DNA of 64,000 bases from Acidobacteriota bacterium (GCA_003225175.1 QIBA01000028.1:62001-126000), one strand, 5' to 3'. Positions 44,106 through 52,557 are shown, counted from the first letter of the stretch. The notes: generated by a model from the sequence alone, not told the origin. Numbers and translations: made by a program.

Positions 44106-45161
44106 TTATTTTTCCGGCGCGAGGGCATTCAAAATTCTGAGGAGCCTGGCGATGTCCTGGTCGCGGTCCTGGCGAGTGGCCATTGCCAACTGCGTGGCGA
44201 AGACCCGCAGAGCAATCTGACGCGGCACGTAGAGTGGGGCATCTTTATCCTCGACCATCCACCCGGCTTCCGCGTGCTGCAGCTTCAATTTCCTTTTTTG
44301 GGAGAGTGGATTTGCGGTGACCTGGCCATCAACGACAGCCACGGAGCAATCCAGGCGGATCTCCAGTGATCCCTGGTCTTTCCTGAGCTTCAATTTCTCG
44401 ACTTGTACATCATCGACTACGAGAACCGAGCTGTTTGCGTCCAAGGCTTGACTCGATTCGAGCGCGGAACCGGCGTCGTCGATGTGCTGAAGCAGTGCGC
44501 TACGGAGGTCTTCGGCTGTGGGTTTTCCCGGCAAATCCGCTTCAGCAATCAAAAATCGAGAGCCCGTGGCGGACGAGTCCCGATCCGGGACAATAATTTC
44601 TCGCGGGGCTGCGGCTGTTCTCTCCAGCTTCTGTTCATCATCGGCGCTGTCAGGGCGATGCGCTGTTCGCAGCAATCTGGGCGAGGCAGGCGCTTGCGCA
44701 CTCACGCGATAACGGTAGAAGCGGGGCGTGCCGCGGCGCGTCCAGTAGTCCGCGTCGTAGTAGTCGGTGTTTAAACCGGAGCGGAGGGAACTATAAAAGG
44801 AGTGCTCTCGCGGATTCACCACGACTCCGACATGACCGCGCCAGACGATCAGGTCTCCGGGCTGGGGATGGCGAACGCGTTGGAACGGATCGATTCCGGC
44901 ATAAATCTCGCTGGAGCTGGCGAAGCGGAAGTTGAGGCCGGCTTCGCGGTAGATCTGGTTGACCAGATGTGAGCAGTCGGGCTTTACGCCATCATCGGGA
45001 CGGTACTGGAGGGCCATCCTAGCCAGTTCCGTACCCTCGCGCGCACCGAGTAATTTTGAGCGGTCGTTCTCTTTGGGCGCATCAGAACGAGCGTAGCCTG
45101 CATGCGCGATCGCCATCAAAGCGATCGCGGCAGCCATCCTTTTGTGCCGGACTAAGCCCAT
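44106..45161 (-). CDS. secreted NlpC/P60-type cysteine peptidase
   Basis: A 351-aa protein with a signal peptide (AHAGYARS). The catalytic Cys63 is in KPDCSHLVNQIYREAG, His110 in GDLIVWRGHVGVVV, as in peptidoglycan DL-endopeptidases. The second half (about 190-351) is a separate domain with VLVVDDVQVEKLKLRKDQGSLEIRLDCSVAVVDG, possibly NTF2-like, unassigned. The likely role is cell-wall cleavage in the periplasm. Upstream, 45162-45454 contains no gene I can support. Confidence 0.82.
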   Translation of the reverse strand: MGLVRHKRMAAAIALMAIAHAGYARSDAPKENDRSKLLGAREGTELARMALQYRPDDGVKPDCSHLVNQIYREAGLNFRFASSSEIYAGIDPFQRVRHPQPGDLIVWRGHVGVVVNPREHSFYSSLRSGLNTDYYDADYWTRRGTPRFYRYRVSAQAPASPRLLRTAHRPDSADDEQKLERTAAAPREIIVPDRDSSATGSRFLIAEADLPGKPTAEDLRSALLQHIDDAGSALESSQALDANSSVLVVDDVQVEKLKLRKDQGSLEIRLDCSVAVVDGQVTANPLSQKRKLKLQHAEAGWMVEDKDAPLYVPRQIALRVFATQLAMATRQDRDQDIARLLRILNALAPEK

Positions 45162-45454
45162 CAGAGCACCGTCTCATTTCAGATTGTCCAACAAGGCTTG
45201 CGAGTTGCTGCATGATGTTTTGTTTCGGGGACCAGCAAAGGGACATGTACTTCTGTTGGTTCGCGGCGGAAGCGACTAAATCATTGAGAAGTGAATACTT
45301 TGGAAGCTGTACGGGCGGCGATGGCGGTTAACCCGTTCATAATATTGCGGAGTGATGGTGATCCAGCCAGGCGTGTCTTCTAGCAAAACAGATAGGTGAT
45401 GCCCCGGTTAAGAGCAAGGGCATTGAAAGAGGAAGAGCAGACTGACCATGCGTG

Positions 45455-45631
45455 TCAGCCTTCGCGCAGAGAAAGATCGGCGTCGACTTCGGGAAAAATC
45501 CATGTGGGCTGGACGAAGTCTTTCGGTTCGGGACGCGGAAACTGGAGCACGCGTCCCGCATCACTCGGCCAGAGGCGTTTTGATTTGGGCTTGAAGTTAT
45601 CGGGCACATGAAACGGAATCACCTGGGCCAT
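45455..45631 (-). CDS. 58-aa acidobacterial-type small protein
   Basis: The reverse frame reads MAQVIPFHVPDNFKPKSKRLW, then GRVLQFPRPEPKDFVQ and ends FPEVDADLSLREG. GAGGAG stands a few bases before the ATG at 45631. Short soluble proteins beginning M-A-x-V-I-x-F-x-V-P are familiar in Acidobacteria, without known role. It is out of frame with the longer antisense frames around it. Confidence 0.65.
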   Translation of the reverse strand: MAQVIPFHVPDNFKPKSKRLWPSDAGRVLQFPRPEPKDFVQPTWIFPEVDADLSLREG

Positions 45632-45910
45632 AAGTCTCCTCTTTTACTGCTGTCAAAGCTCGCTGGCCAACGTTGATCGCAATTCCAGTCCAATCGCTTG
45701 CAGCTGTTGAAACTGAGCTTTAGATGTCAGCCTGCCGGGAATGATTCATCCGCAATGATTCAAAGTTTGGATATGCGCGATAAGGCGGGATGAACGCAAC
45801 AACGGCACCCGGCTGTTTGGGGGCTTCTCAGTATCGGTGTGAAATTGTGCCCTTGCCGTTCACGTCCCAGGCGTATACAACTCCCTAGATCAATTTCAGG
45901 AGAAGGCAGC

Positions 45911-46795
45911 ATGCGCAAATTCATCGTCGCTGTAGCTGTGCTGTTTAGTTCGAGCGTCTTAGTTGCTCAGCAGGATTTCAGCAAAGTTGAGATCAAGGTC
46001 CAGAAAGTTGCCGGCAGCGTTTATATGTTGCAGGGAGCTGGAGGAAATATTGGCGTCTCGGTAGGCGACGACGGCATCATGATCGTCGACGACCAGTATG
46101 CGCCACTGGCTCCTAAAATCCAGGCAGCTCTTAAGGGCATCGCCGACAAGCCGCTGCGGTTCGTGCTGAACACGCATTGGCATGGCGATCACACTGGCGG
46201 CAATCCGGTCTTTTCGCAGCAAGCGCCAATTATTGCCCAGGATAATGTGCGCAAGCGCCTCGCTGCCGGGCGAAAGGGACCCGGACCGGAGATCCCGCCG
46301 CAGCCAGCCAAGGTGTTGCCGGTAATTACGTTTGAAGACAAGGTATCGGTGCACCTGAACGGAGAGGATATCCAGGCGATCCATTTCCCAAAAGGACACA
46401 CCGACGGAGACAGCGTGATCTTCTTCCCGCAATCAAACGTGCTGCACATGGGCGATGATTTCGTCACCTATGGCTTTCCCTTTGTCGATCTCAACAGCGG
46501 TGGCAGCGTTCGAGGCATGATCGAGGCGTTGAAGAAAGTCGTGACCCTCGTACCCCAGGATGTCAAGGTAATCCCCGGACATGGTGACCTTTCCACAGTT
46601 GACGACATGCGCGCATTCACCAAGATGGTGGAAGACACGTTCAACCTGGTCGCAGCACAGGTAAGCCAGGGCAAGTCCGCCGATGAAATCAAGAAGGCCA
46701 ACGTCCTCGCCGCGTACAGCAAGTACTCAGGAGATTTCGTTAGCACCGAGCGCTGGATCGATACCATCTACACGGAGCTGAAGGGGAGCCATTGA
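45911..46795 (+). CDS. secreted metallo-beta-lactamase-fold hydrolase
   Basis: A 294-aa exported protein (signal ends near LVAQ). The metal motif HWHGDH is at 89-94, with later ligands in FPKGHTDGDS, HMGDDF and PGHGDL. This arrangement is like B3-related or quinoprotein-relay/SoxH-type MBL hydrolases rather than a proven beta-lactamase. AGGAG precedes ATG 45911 by about nine bases, so the longer frame from 45839 is not used. Single gene; substrate unknown. Confidence 0.85.
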   Translation: MRKFIVAVAVLFSSSVLVAQQDFSKVEIKVQKVAGSVYMLQGAGGNIGVSVGDDGIMIVDDQYAPLAPKIQAALKGIADKPLRFVLNTHWHGDHTGGNPVFSQQAPIIAQDNVRKRLAAGRKGPGPEIPPQPAKVLPVITFEDKVSVHLNGEDIQAIHFPKGHTDGDSVIFFPQSNVLHMGDDFVTYGFPFVDLNSGGSVRGMIEALKKVVTLVPQDVKVIPGHGDLSTVDDMRAFTKMVEDTFNLVAAQVSQGKSADEIKKANVLAAYSKYSGDFVSTERWIDTIYTELKGSH

Positions 46796-46815
46796 GGATC
46801 GGGTGCTCTCAGCCA

Positions 46816-46918
46816 TTGTCATTCCGAGCCGCGGATTTTGCGGCGAGGAATCCCTACCCTACCGATACCCAGGCATTCTCATGGCAAGAGGGATTCCTCG
46901 CGTCGCTCGGAATGACAA
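46816..46918. repeat. intergenic inverted repeat of the TCATTCCGAGC type, copy 2
   Basis: The ends TTGTCATTCCGAGC and GCTCGGAATGACAA are perfectly complementary; inner arms GAGGAATCCC and GGGATTCCTC also pair. The 103-bp element fills the gap before the helicase gene. An imperfect relative is at 7983-8077. Confidence 0.85.
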
Positions 46919-46965
46919 CCAAACCGATGGCCCCGATTACCCGTCTCTTCTTTTAAACTGAGAGG

Positions 46966-49695
46966 TTGGACCTCAGTACCCTCAATCCGCAGCAGCGTGT
47001 AGCCGTTGAGACTGTGAACGGGCCTGTGCTGATCCTGGCTGGAGCAGGATCGGGCAAGACTCGCGTCATCACGCATCGCATCGCTCATTTGATCCAGGAC
47101 CACGGCGTCGCGCCAGACTCGATACTGGCAGTAACTTTCACCAACAAAGCCGCAGCCGAGATGGGCGAGCGCGTCAGCCGGCTGGTCGGGCACTTCTCTG
47201 TCGCCCAGCCGCGAATCTCAACATTTCACTCGTTTTGTGTGCGCCTGCTGCGGCGCGACATCGAAGCGCTGCGCATCAGCGATCAGGGACTGACGAAAAG
47301 CTTTGCCATCTACGATGAAGCCGACCAGCTGTCGCTGGTGAAGGCGGCGATTCGACGGCTCGGCATTGATGACAAGCAACTCACTCCGCGCAGCGTCCTC
47401 GGGCGGATTTCGTGGGCGAAGAATCACATGCTCGATCCGCAGGAGGTCTATCTCAAATCTGCCGATCCGAACACCGAGCGTGTGGCGCACGTTTACGAGG
47501 TCTATCGGCAGGAGCTCCGGAAAGCGAATGCCATGGACTTCGACGATCTGCTGCTCGAGGCTGTGCGGCTGCTCAAGAGTTCCGGTGAGGTACGTCGTCG
47601 ATACAACCAGCGCTACGAGTACATTCTGATCGACGAATATCAGGACACGAATCGTCCGCAATACGAGCTGATGAAGCTGCTTGGGGGCGAGCACCACAAC
47701 GTCTGCGTCGTCGGTGATGAGGATCAATCAATCTACTCGTGGCGAGGCGCCGACATTCGCAACATCCTGGAGTTCGAGCGCGACTTTCCCGAAGTGAAAA
47801 TTATCCGTCTGGAGCAGAACTATCGCTCGACGGAGAACATCCTCGAAGGCGCTTCGGCAGTGGTGAGCAAGAACAAGCAGCGCAAAGGAAAAACGCTGTG
47901 GACGGACCGGCAGGGCGGCACTCCGATTTATTACTACGAAGCGCCTGACGGGGAGAATGAAGCGCTCTTCGCTGCCGATTACATCTCACGCTTCTTGAAA
48001 GAGCCGAGTGAGATGGATGAGCCTCGCCGTGCGGCGATTTTGTATCGCACGAACTCACAATCGCGATTGTTCGAAGAAGCGCTGCGTCGCTATGGATTGA
48101 AATACAACGTTGTGGGCGGCTTCTCGTTCTACGAGCGCGCCGAGATCAAGGACATGATCTCGTATCTGAAGCTGCTGCAGAACCCTGACGACTCGATCGC
48201 TCTGCTGCGCGTGATCAACACGCCCGCGCGGGGAATCGGTAAAACGACGCTCGAAACACTCGAGCGGCTGTCGCTCGAAACCGGAGTGAGCATGTGGAGC
48301 GCCATGGAGCAGGCGATCCAGGAGAAGCTGCTTCCTGGGCGCGCAGTTCAGGCGCTTAGCGAGTTTAAGCAGATCATCGAGGATGCCAAAGCGATGCTGG
48401 GAGGGAGCTTTGTGGAGCGGCTGGCGGCAGATACGGCTGCGCCGAGCACTCAGCACGCAGCACTCAGCGTTCAGCCGCAGGCGGACGATCGGCGGTCGGC
48501 ACTCGGCGTTCAGCCTCTCAAAGATGTGGCGCAGGCGAACGACGAGGTTGGCGGTGACCAGGGTGTCACAGAAGACGATGAAGCCAGCTTCGGTTTTGGA
48601 GCCAACGAGCAGCATGAGTTATTTGGCTCATGGGACGTACAACCACCCGCTGCGGAACGAAGCAGCAGCGTAGAGACGCAGCATGCTGCCTCTCTACCAG
48701 AAGGCCAGGGTGCGCCATCCGCTGGACCCGACGAGACACCTGTGGAGGGCTTCCGCACGCCGGGTGGCGCTGCGACCTTGCCGGAGGTCATTAAGTTCCT
48801 CATCGACCGCACCGGTTACGTAAAGGCATTGGAAGAGGAAGCTACGCCGGAATCTTATTCCCGAATTGAAAATCTTCAGGAACTGGTAAATGCCGCGCGC
48901 GACTCGGCGGATCGCGCCGAGACACTGAGCGAGTTCCTGGATCACGCGGCGCTGGTGAGCGACACCGATCAATATGAGGAAGGCTCGCGGGTCACGTTGA
49001 TGACTTTGCACTCGGCTAAGGGGCTCGAGTTTCCGCTGGTCTTTCTCGTCGGCATGGAGGAAGGACTCTTTCCGCACTCTCGCACCTTCCTCAATCCTGA
49101 CGAGATGGAGGAGGAGCGCCGCCTGTGCTATGTCGGTATGACGCGCGCGATGGATACGCTCGTCTTGAGCCGTGCTCGCTATCGTCGGCGCTATGGCAGT
49201 GATTTGCCGGAAGCGAGCGTGCCGTCACGTTTTCTCGAGGAGATTCCGCCGCAGTTGATAGAAGAGATCGGCGGCTCGCATCGCGGCTCGCGCGAACCTG
49301 CGTCGAGCGAGGTGGATGAAGGACGTCATTACAGCTACGAAGACGAAGATCAAAGCGCGTCGTCCCGCGCGCGCCTCGGACGTTCGCTGGCTCCGGAGAA
49401 GACGTATTCAACCAAGCGCAACGGCGACAGGAGGTCACCCTATCAGTCGATCGACAATATCGCCGAATTCTTCGCTTCGCGCGGCAAGAAGTTCTCGCGT
49501 CCCAAGGTTGAAGTCGCAGAGCCGACCGGCAAACGTGGATTTCGTCCAGGGCAGCGCGTGCGGCATCCGAAATATGGAGAAGGCACTGTTTACAAGCGCG
49601 AGGGCGACGGAGATGAAGCCAAGCTTACGGTACAATTCCCGCAGTTCGGACTGAAGAAGCTGGTCGAAAAGTTCGCGCAACTCGAGAGAGTGTGA
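46966..49695 (+). CDS. pcrA: UvrD/PcrA-type DNA helicase with repeat-derived insertion
   Basis: A 909-aa SF1 helicase for repair and replication. LNPQQRVAVETVNGPVLILAGAGSGKT (Walker A), TFTNKAAAEMGERV, DEYQDTNRPQY, DEDQSIYSWRGA, EQNYRSTENIL and TLHSAKGLEFPLVFLVGMEEGLFPH give motifs I-V; GMTRAMDTL is motif VI. The C-terminal PcrA tail (FRPGQRVRHPKYGEGTV) is present. Between SFVERLA (about 485) and VIKFLIDRTGY (about 610) lie about 125 extra residues of low complexity, partly translated from dispersed repeats (STQHAALSVQ, VETQHAASLP). The start is TTG 46966. The reading frame stays open, so the insert is tolerated, probably as a surface loop at the 2B boundary. Confidence 0.92.
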   Translation: MDLSTLNPQQRVAVETVNGPVLILAGAGSGKTRVITHRIAHLIQDHGVAPDSILAVTFTNKAAAEMGERVSRLVGHFSVAQPRISTFHSFCVRLLRRDIEALRISDQGLTKSFAIYDEADQLSLVKAAIRRLGIDDKQLTPRSVLGRISWAKNHMLDPQEVYLKSADPNTERVAHVYEVYRQELRKANAMDFDDLLLEAVRLLKSSGEVRRRYNQRYEYILIDEYQDTNRPQYELMKLLGGEHHNVCVVGDEDQSIYSWRGADIRNILEFERDFPEVKIIRLEQNYRSTENILEGASAVVSKNKQRKGKTLWTDRQGGTPIYYYEAPDGENEALFAADYISRFLKEPSEMDEPRRAAILYRTNSQSRLFEEALRRYGLKYNVVGGFSFYERAEIKDMISYLKLLQNPDDSIALLRVINTPARGIGKTTLETLERLSLETGVSMWSAMEQAIQEKLLPGRAVQALSEFKQIIEDAKAMLGGSFVERLAADTAAPSTQHAALSVQPQADDRRSALGVQPLKDVAQANDEVGGDQGVTEDDEASFGFGANEQHELFGSWDVQPPAAERSSSVETQHAASLPEGQGAPSAGPDETPVEGFRTPGGAATLPEVIKFLIDRTGYVKALEEEATPESYSRIENLQELVNAARDSADRAETLSEFLDHAALVSDTDQYEEGSRVTLMTLHSAKGLEFPLVFLVGMEEGLFPHSRTFLNPDEMEEERRLCYVGMTRAMDTLVLSRARYRRRYGSDLPEASVPSRFLEEIPPQLIEEIGGSHRGSREPASSEVDEGRHYSYEDEDQSASSRARLGRSLAPEKTYSTKRNGDRRSPYQSIDNIAEFFASRGKKFSRPKVEVAEPTGKRGFRPGQRVRHPKYGEGTVYKREGDGDEAKLTVQFPQFGLKKLVEKFAQLERV
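48441..48522. repeat. GCACTCAGC-type low-complexity repeats inside pcrA
   Basis: AGCACTCAGC, CAGCACTCAGCGTTCAGCC and TCGGCACTCGGCGTTCAGCC occur within 80 bp, two near copies of one unit ending in GTTCAGCC. They are read as STQHAALSVQP and SALGVQP. Confidence 0.6.
48670..48697. repeat. dispersed palindrome, copy D, within pcrA
   Basis: GTAGAGACGCAGC pairs with GCTGCCTCTCTAC (12 of 13) around AT. It is read in frame as VETQHAASL at about residues 568-577 of the helicase. It is the only one of four copies inside a real gene. Confidence 0.85.
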
Positions 49696-49865
49696 GCAAG
49701 CAAGCGCTAAGACATTTGCTGCGGTGGGGCGGATTAGCCGTCGCCGTGATCGGCTTCGTTGTTCAGAATACAGGCGCATTCCGGGCTGGGCGCGTGCTGG
49801 TGTGGGTCGGATTGGGAATGATCCTCACGGGCATCATCGTGCGAATGTTCATCAGAGAGCCATAG
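49692..49865 (+). CDS. 57-aa two-helix membrane protein
   Basis: A GTG at 49692, overlapping the pcrA stop (GTGA), opens a frame: SKQALRHLLRWGGLAVAVIG, then VVQNTGAFRAGRVLVWVGLG and MILTGIIVRMFIREP. Two membrane helices with a basic loop. Coupling to pcrA and the codon pattern suggest it is real. I recognise no family. Confidence 0.65.
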   Translation: MSKQALRHLLRWGGLAVAVIGFVVQNTGAFRAGRVLVWVGLGMILTGIIVRMFIREP

Positions 49866-49867
49866 CA

Positions 49868-50040
49868 TTCATGGTTTTGCCTGCGTGGTTCCGGCCGCCT
49901 TCGGACGGGCAGGGTTTGGGGCTGCGAGAAGTTGATTTTAGAATTCGTCATTTCCAAACAATTCAATCTCACGAGCCCACATCTACGCCGACTGACGCCG
50001 CAAACCGGCCGAGGCGGCCGGGAACCACGCAAGCAAAACT
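49868..50040. repeat. GTGGTTCC inverted repeat, copy with both arms
   Basis: TTTTGCCTGCGTGGTTCC on the left faces GGGAACCACGCAAGCAAAAC on the right; GGCCGCC and GGCGGCC form the inner arms. It lies between the two-helix protein and the basic protein, and no gene is inside. Confidence 0.7.
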
Positions 50041-50108
50041 ACGCAAGCAGCGCCTAGCCATTACAATCGTGGTGGCAATTCCTACAACCTCATCCAGATT
50101 GGAACGCA

Positions 50109-50261
50109 ATGGCAAATACAAAGTCACTCAGCAGCGAAGATCGTAAGAAGGCAAAGCGCGCAGCCCGCAAAAAGGCAGCTCCGAAGCAGAAGCGCACAGT
50201 TCCGCGTGGTTCCGCAAAACGAAAAATGAAGAAGATGGCGCGCGGGACAGCGAAGAGGTAG
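50109..50261 (+). CDS. 50-aa very basic protein
   Basis: The frame begins MANTKSLSSEDRKKAKRAARK and is rich in Lys/Arg to the end (KRKMKKMARGTAKR), with about 20 basic residues of 50. It may bind nucleic acid, like short histone-H1-type tails or ribosome-associated peptides; no known family was recognised. No strong ribosome-binding site is visible. Confidence 0.6.
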   Translation: MANTKSLSSEDRKKAKRAARKKAAPKQKRTVPRGSAKRKMKKMARGTAKR

Positions 50262-50267
50262 GACAGC

Positions 50268-50346
50268 AGCGATTAGCAATTAGCGGTTAGCAACTAGCAA
50301 AGTGGCTATGACCCTGATTTTAGCTAATTGCTAATCGCTAATTGCT
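50268..50346. repeat. inverted array of 7-bp repeats (GATTAGC/AATTAGC)
   Basis: GATTAGC, AATTAGC, GGTTAGC and AACTAGC follow one another at 50272-50299, and GCTAATT, GCTAATC, GCTAATT run back at about 50324-50344. The two arms can form a long hairpin between convergent genes, perhaps as a two-way terminator. Similar heptamers occur near 53389 and 61566-61650. Confidence 0.75.
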
Positions 50347-50724
50347 TGCCTTTCCGCTGCCTTTCATATGCAGCACGAAATCCTTGCGCTCGTCATTCTC
50401 GACGTGCACAGTTAATTCCGGCTTGGGATTGCCTTTCACGTCGGCGGTAATGATGTAATCCGCCTTTCCGGCCGGGACGCGCTGGGCGAATTCGCCCTGG
50501 TGGTTGGAGTAGAGTTCCCACTTCGCCTTCTTCTCGTCGGCGCGGCGGATTTTGATTTTCACGCCATACGCCGGACGCTCGTCGGCACCGTAGAGTGTGC
50601 CAAAGAGCAGTGCATAGGGATCGCGCTCGTGCTGTTTTGAGTCGGCTGCTACGAGTAGGCACGACGCGGCGAGCATACAGGCGATGGCCAGGAATGCTGC
50701 CGCGCGGCGACGATCAGTAGTCAC
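50338..50724 (-). CDS. secreted carboxypeptidase-regulatory-like domain protein
   Basis: The 128-aa protein has a signal peptide (MLAASCLLVAADS) and a single beta-sandwich domain with FGTLYGADERPAYGVKIKIRRA, NHQGEFAQRVPAGKADYIITAD and a KDFVLHMKG end. Such CarboxypepD_reg-like domains are widespread in Acidobacteria as periplasmic or surface proteins. The start at 50724 overlaps the stop of the LysW-like gene upstream by 11 bp. Its 3' end reaches into the heptamer array. Confidence 0.7.
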   Translation of the reverse strand: MTTDRRRAAAFLAIACMLAASCLLVAADSKQHERDPYALLFGTLYGADERPAYGVKIKIRRADEKKAKWELYSNHQGEFAQRVPAGKADYIITADVKGNPKPELTVHVENDERKDFVLHMKGSGKASN

Positions 50725-50917
50725 TTTCCTCTTCTTCCTCCTCTTCGTCCCCTTCTTCTTCGTCTTCCTCGTCCTCGTTAACCTTCTTGAGTTCGAGCGG
50801 ATTTGCAGTGATGACTTCGAAGTCGCTCCCGCACTCGGCGCAGGAGACTACGTCGCCCTCCTCGATGTCATCTTCTTCAATGTCCAGATCGGTGTCACAC
50901 TCGGGACACAAAACCAT
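50714..50917 (-). CDS. LysW-like zinc-ribbon protein with acidic tail
   Basis: The 67-aa protein has Cys4, Cys7, Cys26 and Cys29 in LCPECD and SCAECGSDFEVITANPLEL. This is the core of LysW, the carrier on which alpha-aminoadipate or glutamate is held during lysine or arginine synthesis. True LysW ends with EDWGE, whose terminal Glu is the attachment point; here the tail is a run of Asp/Glu ending in SDY. So a carrier role is uncertain, and it may be a plain zinc ribbon. No lysX, lysZ or lysY is near. ATG 50917 was chosen as the motif starts right after it. Confidence 0.7.
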   Translation of the reverse strand: MVLCPECDTDLDIEEDDIEEGDVVSCAECGSDFEVITANPLELKKVNEDEEDEEEGDEEEEEEESDY

Positions 50918-51056
50918 TTTGTATTGCCTCCGTTCGCGGGCCTCTACATTACAAGAATTAATGAGTGCCGGGGTGGTGATTGCCACTTCCGTAGTTTTAG
51001 AATCTAACAGTTTTCGCCGTCAAGTCTGCGCCAACATACGAAAGGGAACTCTGACC

Positions 51057-52553
51057 TTGCACAACTCCATACTGCCAACCGTCGGGTTCGCATCTCTTCT
51101 AGTGTTGCTCTCAATCCCAGGTGTCACGCAGCGGAACCCTCAACTCCAAACTCCTCAGGCGCCCGCACCAGCTCCGATTCCGGTGAAACAAGTTGATCTG
51201 GATACGGCTACGCCTGATCCACAGATCGTCGAGGCTCTAAAGGAGATTTCCGGCGATCACATTCGGGCCGCGATCGAGAGGCTGGTTACCTTCAAGAATC
51301 GCAATACGCTCTCCTCGAACGATCAGGAGATGATCTCGCAAGGTCTGGGAGTGACCGCCGCCGCCAAATGGATTCAGGAGGAGTTCGAGCGCTACTCGCA
51401 CGCGTGTGGCGGATGTCTGCAGGTAAAGACCGATTCATTTACGCAACCGGTCGCGGCGCGGGTACCGACTCCGACGCCTCTGACCAATGTCTACGCTGTA
51501 CTGCAAGGCTCCGATCCCGACAACGCGAAACGGATTTACCTCGTCACCGGTCACTACGATTCGCGCAATTCCGACACGTTGAACACGAAAGATGCTGCGC
51601 CGGGAGCAAATGACGACGCCAGCGGCACGGCGGTAAGCCTCGAATGCGCGCGCGTGCTCAGCAAATACAAATTTCCTGCGACCCTGATTTTTCTGAGTGT
51701 TGCCGGCGAGGAACAAGGGCTCGACGGCGCCAAGCACTTCGCGGAGATGGCACGTCAGCAGGGTTGGGAGATTCAGGGAGTGCTGAATAACGATATCGTC
51801 GGCGGCAACACCACCCCGGGAGATTCCGGGCAGCGCAAGGACACAGTGCGCGTCTTCTCGGAGGGGATACCGGCGTCGGCAAAGCCGGAAGACATTACGC
51901 GTATTCGCAATCTCGGGGGCGAGAACGACTCGCGATCACGAGAACTCGCTCGCTACATTCGCAAGACGGCAAAGCAATATCTTCCGCAATTTCAGCCCAC
52001 GCTGATCTTCCGGCGCGACCGCTTCCTGCGTGGAGGCGATCACACCGCGTTCAATGAAGAGGGATTTGCCGGCGTTCGCTTTACCGAATACCGTGAAGAC
52101 TTTCATCATCAGCATCAGAACGTGCGCATCGAGAATGGCATTGAGTATGGCGATCTGTTGAAATTCGTCGACTTTGGATATGTCGCCAACGTGGCGCGCG
52201 TGAATGCCGCGACTCTGGCATCGCTGGCATTGGCGCCTGCTCCGCCTGCCAATGTCCGCATTGATACTCGCGGGCTCACGAACGATACCACCCTCACCTG
52301 GGAGGCGTCTCCGGGCGGAGGAGCGAGGCAATATCAAATTCTCTGGCGCGATGCGGATCAGCCATATTGGCAGCACGCGATGAACGCTCCCGCCGGCAGC
52401 ACTGCAGTTACGCTGCCGATTTCGAAAGACAACGTGATCTTCGCCCTGCGCGCAGTCGATGCGAAAGGACACGCCAGCTTGCTCGTCGTACCGCGTCCGA
52501 GCGGTAGAATCGACGTACCCGGCAGAGCCGCAGCCGCTTCGTCCGGGATGTGA
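51057..52553 (+). CDS. secreted M28 family zinc aminopeptidase with C-terminal Fn3-like domain
   Basis: A 498-aa exported protein. The metal ligands are seen in TGHYDSRNSD, GANDDASGT, GEEQGLDGAK, LNNDIVGG and GGDHTAF, the full M28 set for two zinc ions. The last 110 residues (PPANVRIDTRGLTNDTTLTWEASPGG) resemble a fibronectin type III domain. TTG 51057, with GGGAA upstream, gives a typical signal peptide; the upstream open frame runs antisense to the LysW-like gene. The probable role is cleavage of N-terminal residues from peptides outside the cell. Confidence 0.88.
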   Translation: MHNSILPTVGFASLLVLLSIPGVTQRNPQLQTPQAPAPAPIPVKQVDLDTATPDPQIVEALKEISGDHIRAAIERLVTFKNRNTLSSNDQEMISQGLGVTAAAKWIQEEFERYSHACGGCLQVKTDSFTQPVAARVPTPTPLTNVYAVLQGSDPDNAKRIYLVTGHYDSRNSDTLNTKDAAPGANDDASGTAVSLECARVLSKYKFPATLIFLSVAGEEQGLDGAKHFAEMARQQGWEIQGVLNNDIVGGNTTPGDSGQRKDTVRVFSEGIPASAKPEDITRIRNLGGENDSRSRELARYIRKTAKQYLPQFQPTLIFRRDRFLRGGDHTAFNEEGFAGVRFTEYREDFHHQHQNVRIENGIEYGDLLKFVDFGYVANVARVNAATLASLALAPAPPANVRIDTRGLTNDTTLTWEASPGGGARQYQILWRDADQPYWQHAMNAPAGSTAVTLPISKDNVIFALRAVDAKGHASLLVVPRPSGRIDVPGRAAAASSGM

Positions 52554-52557
52554 ACGT

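Noticed and set aside
45337-45609. 90-residue reverse frame
   Set aside because: A 58-residue protein with a good ribosome-binding site uses another phase of the same strand (45455-45631).
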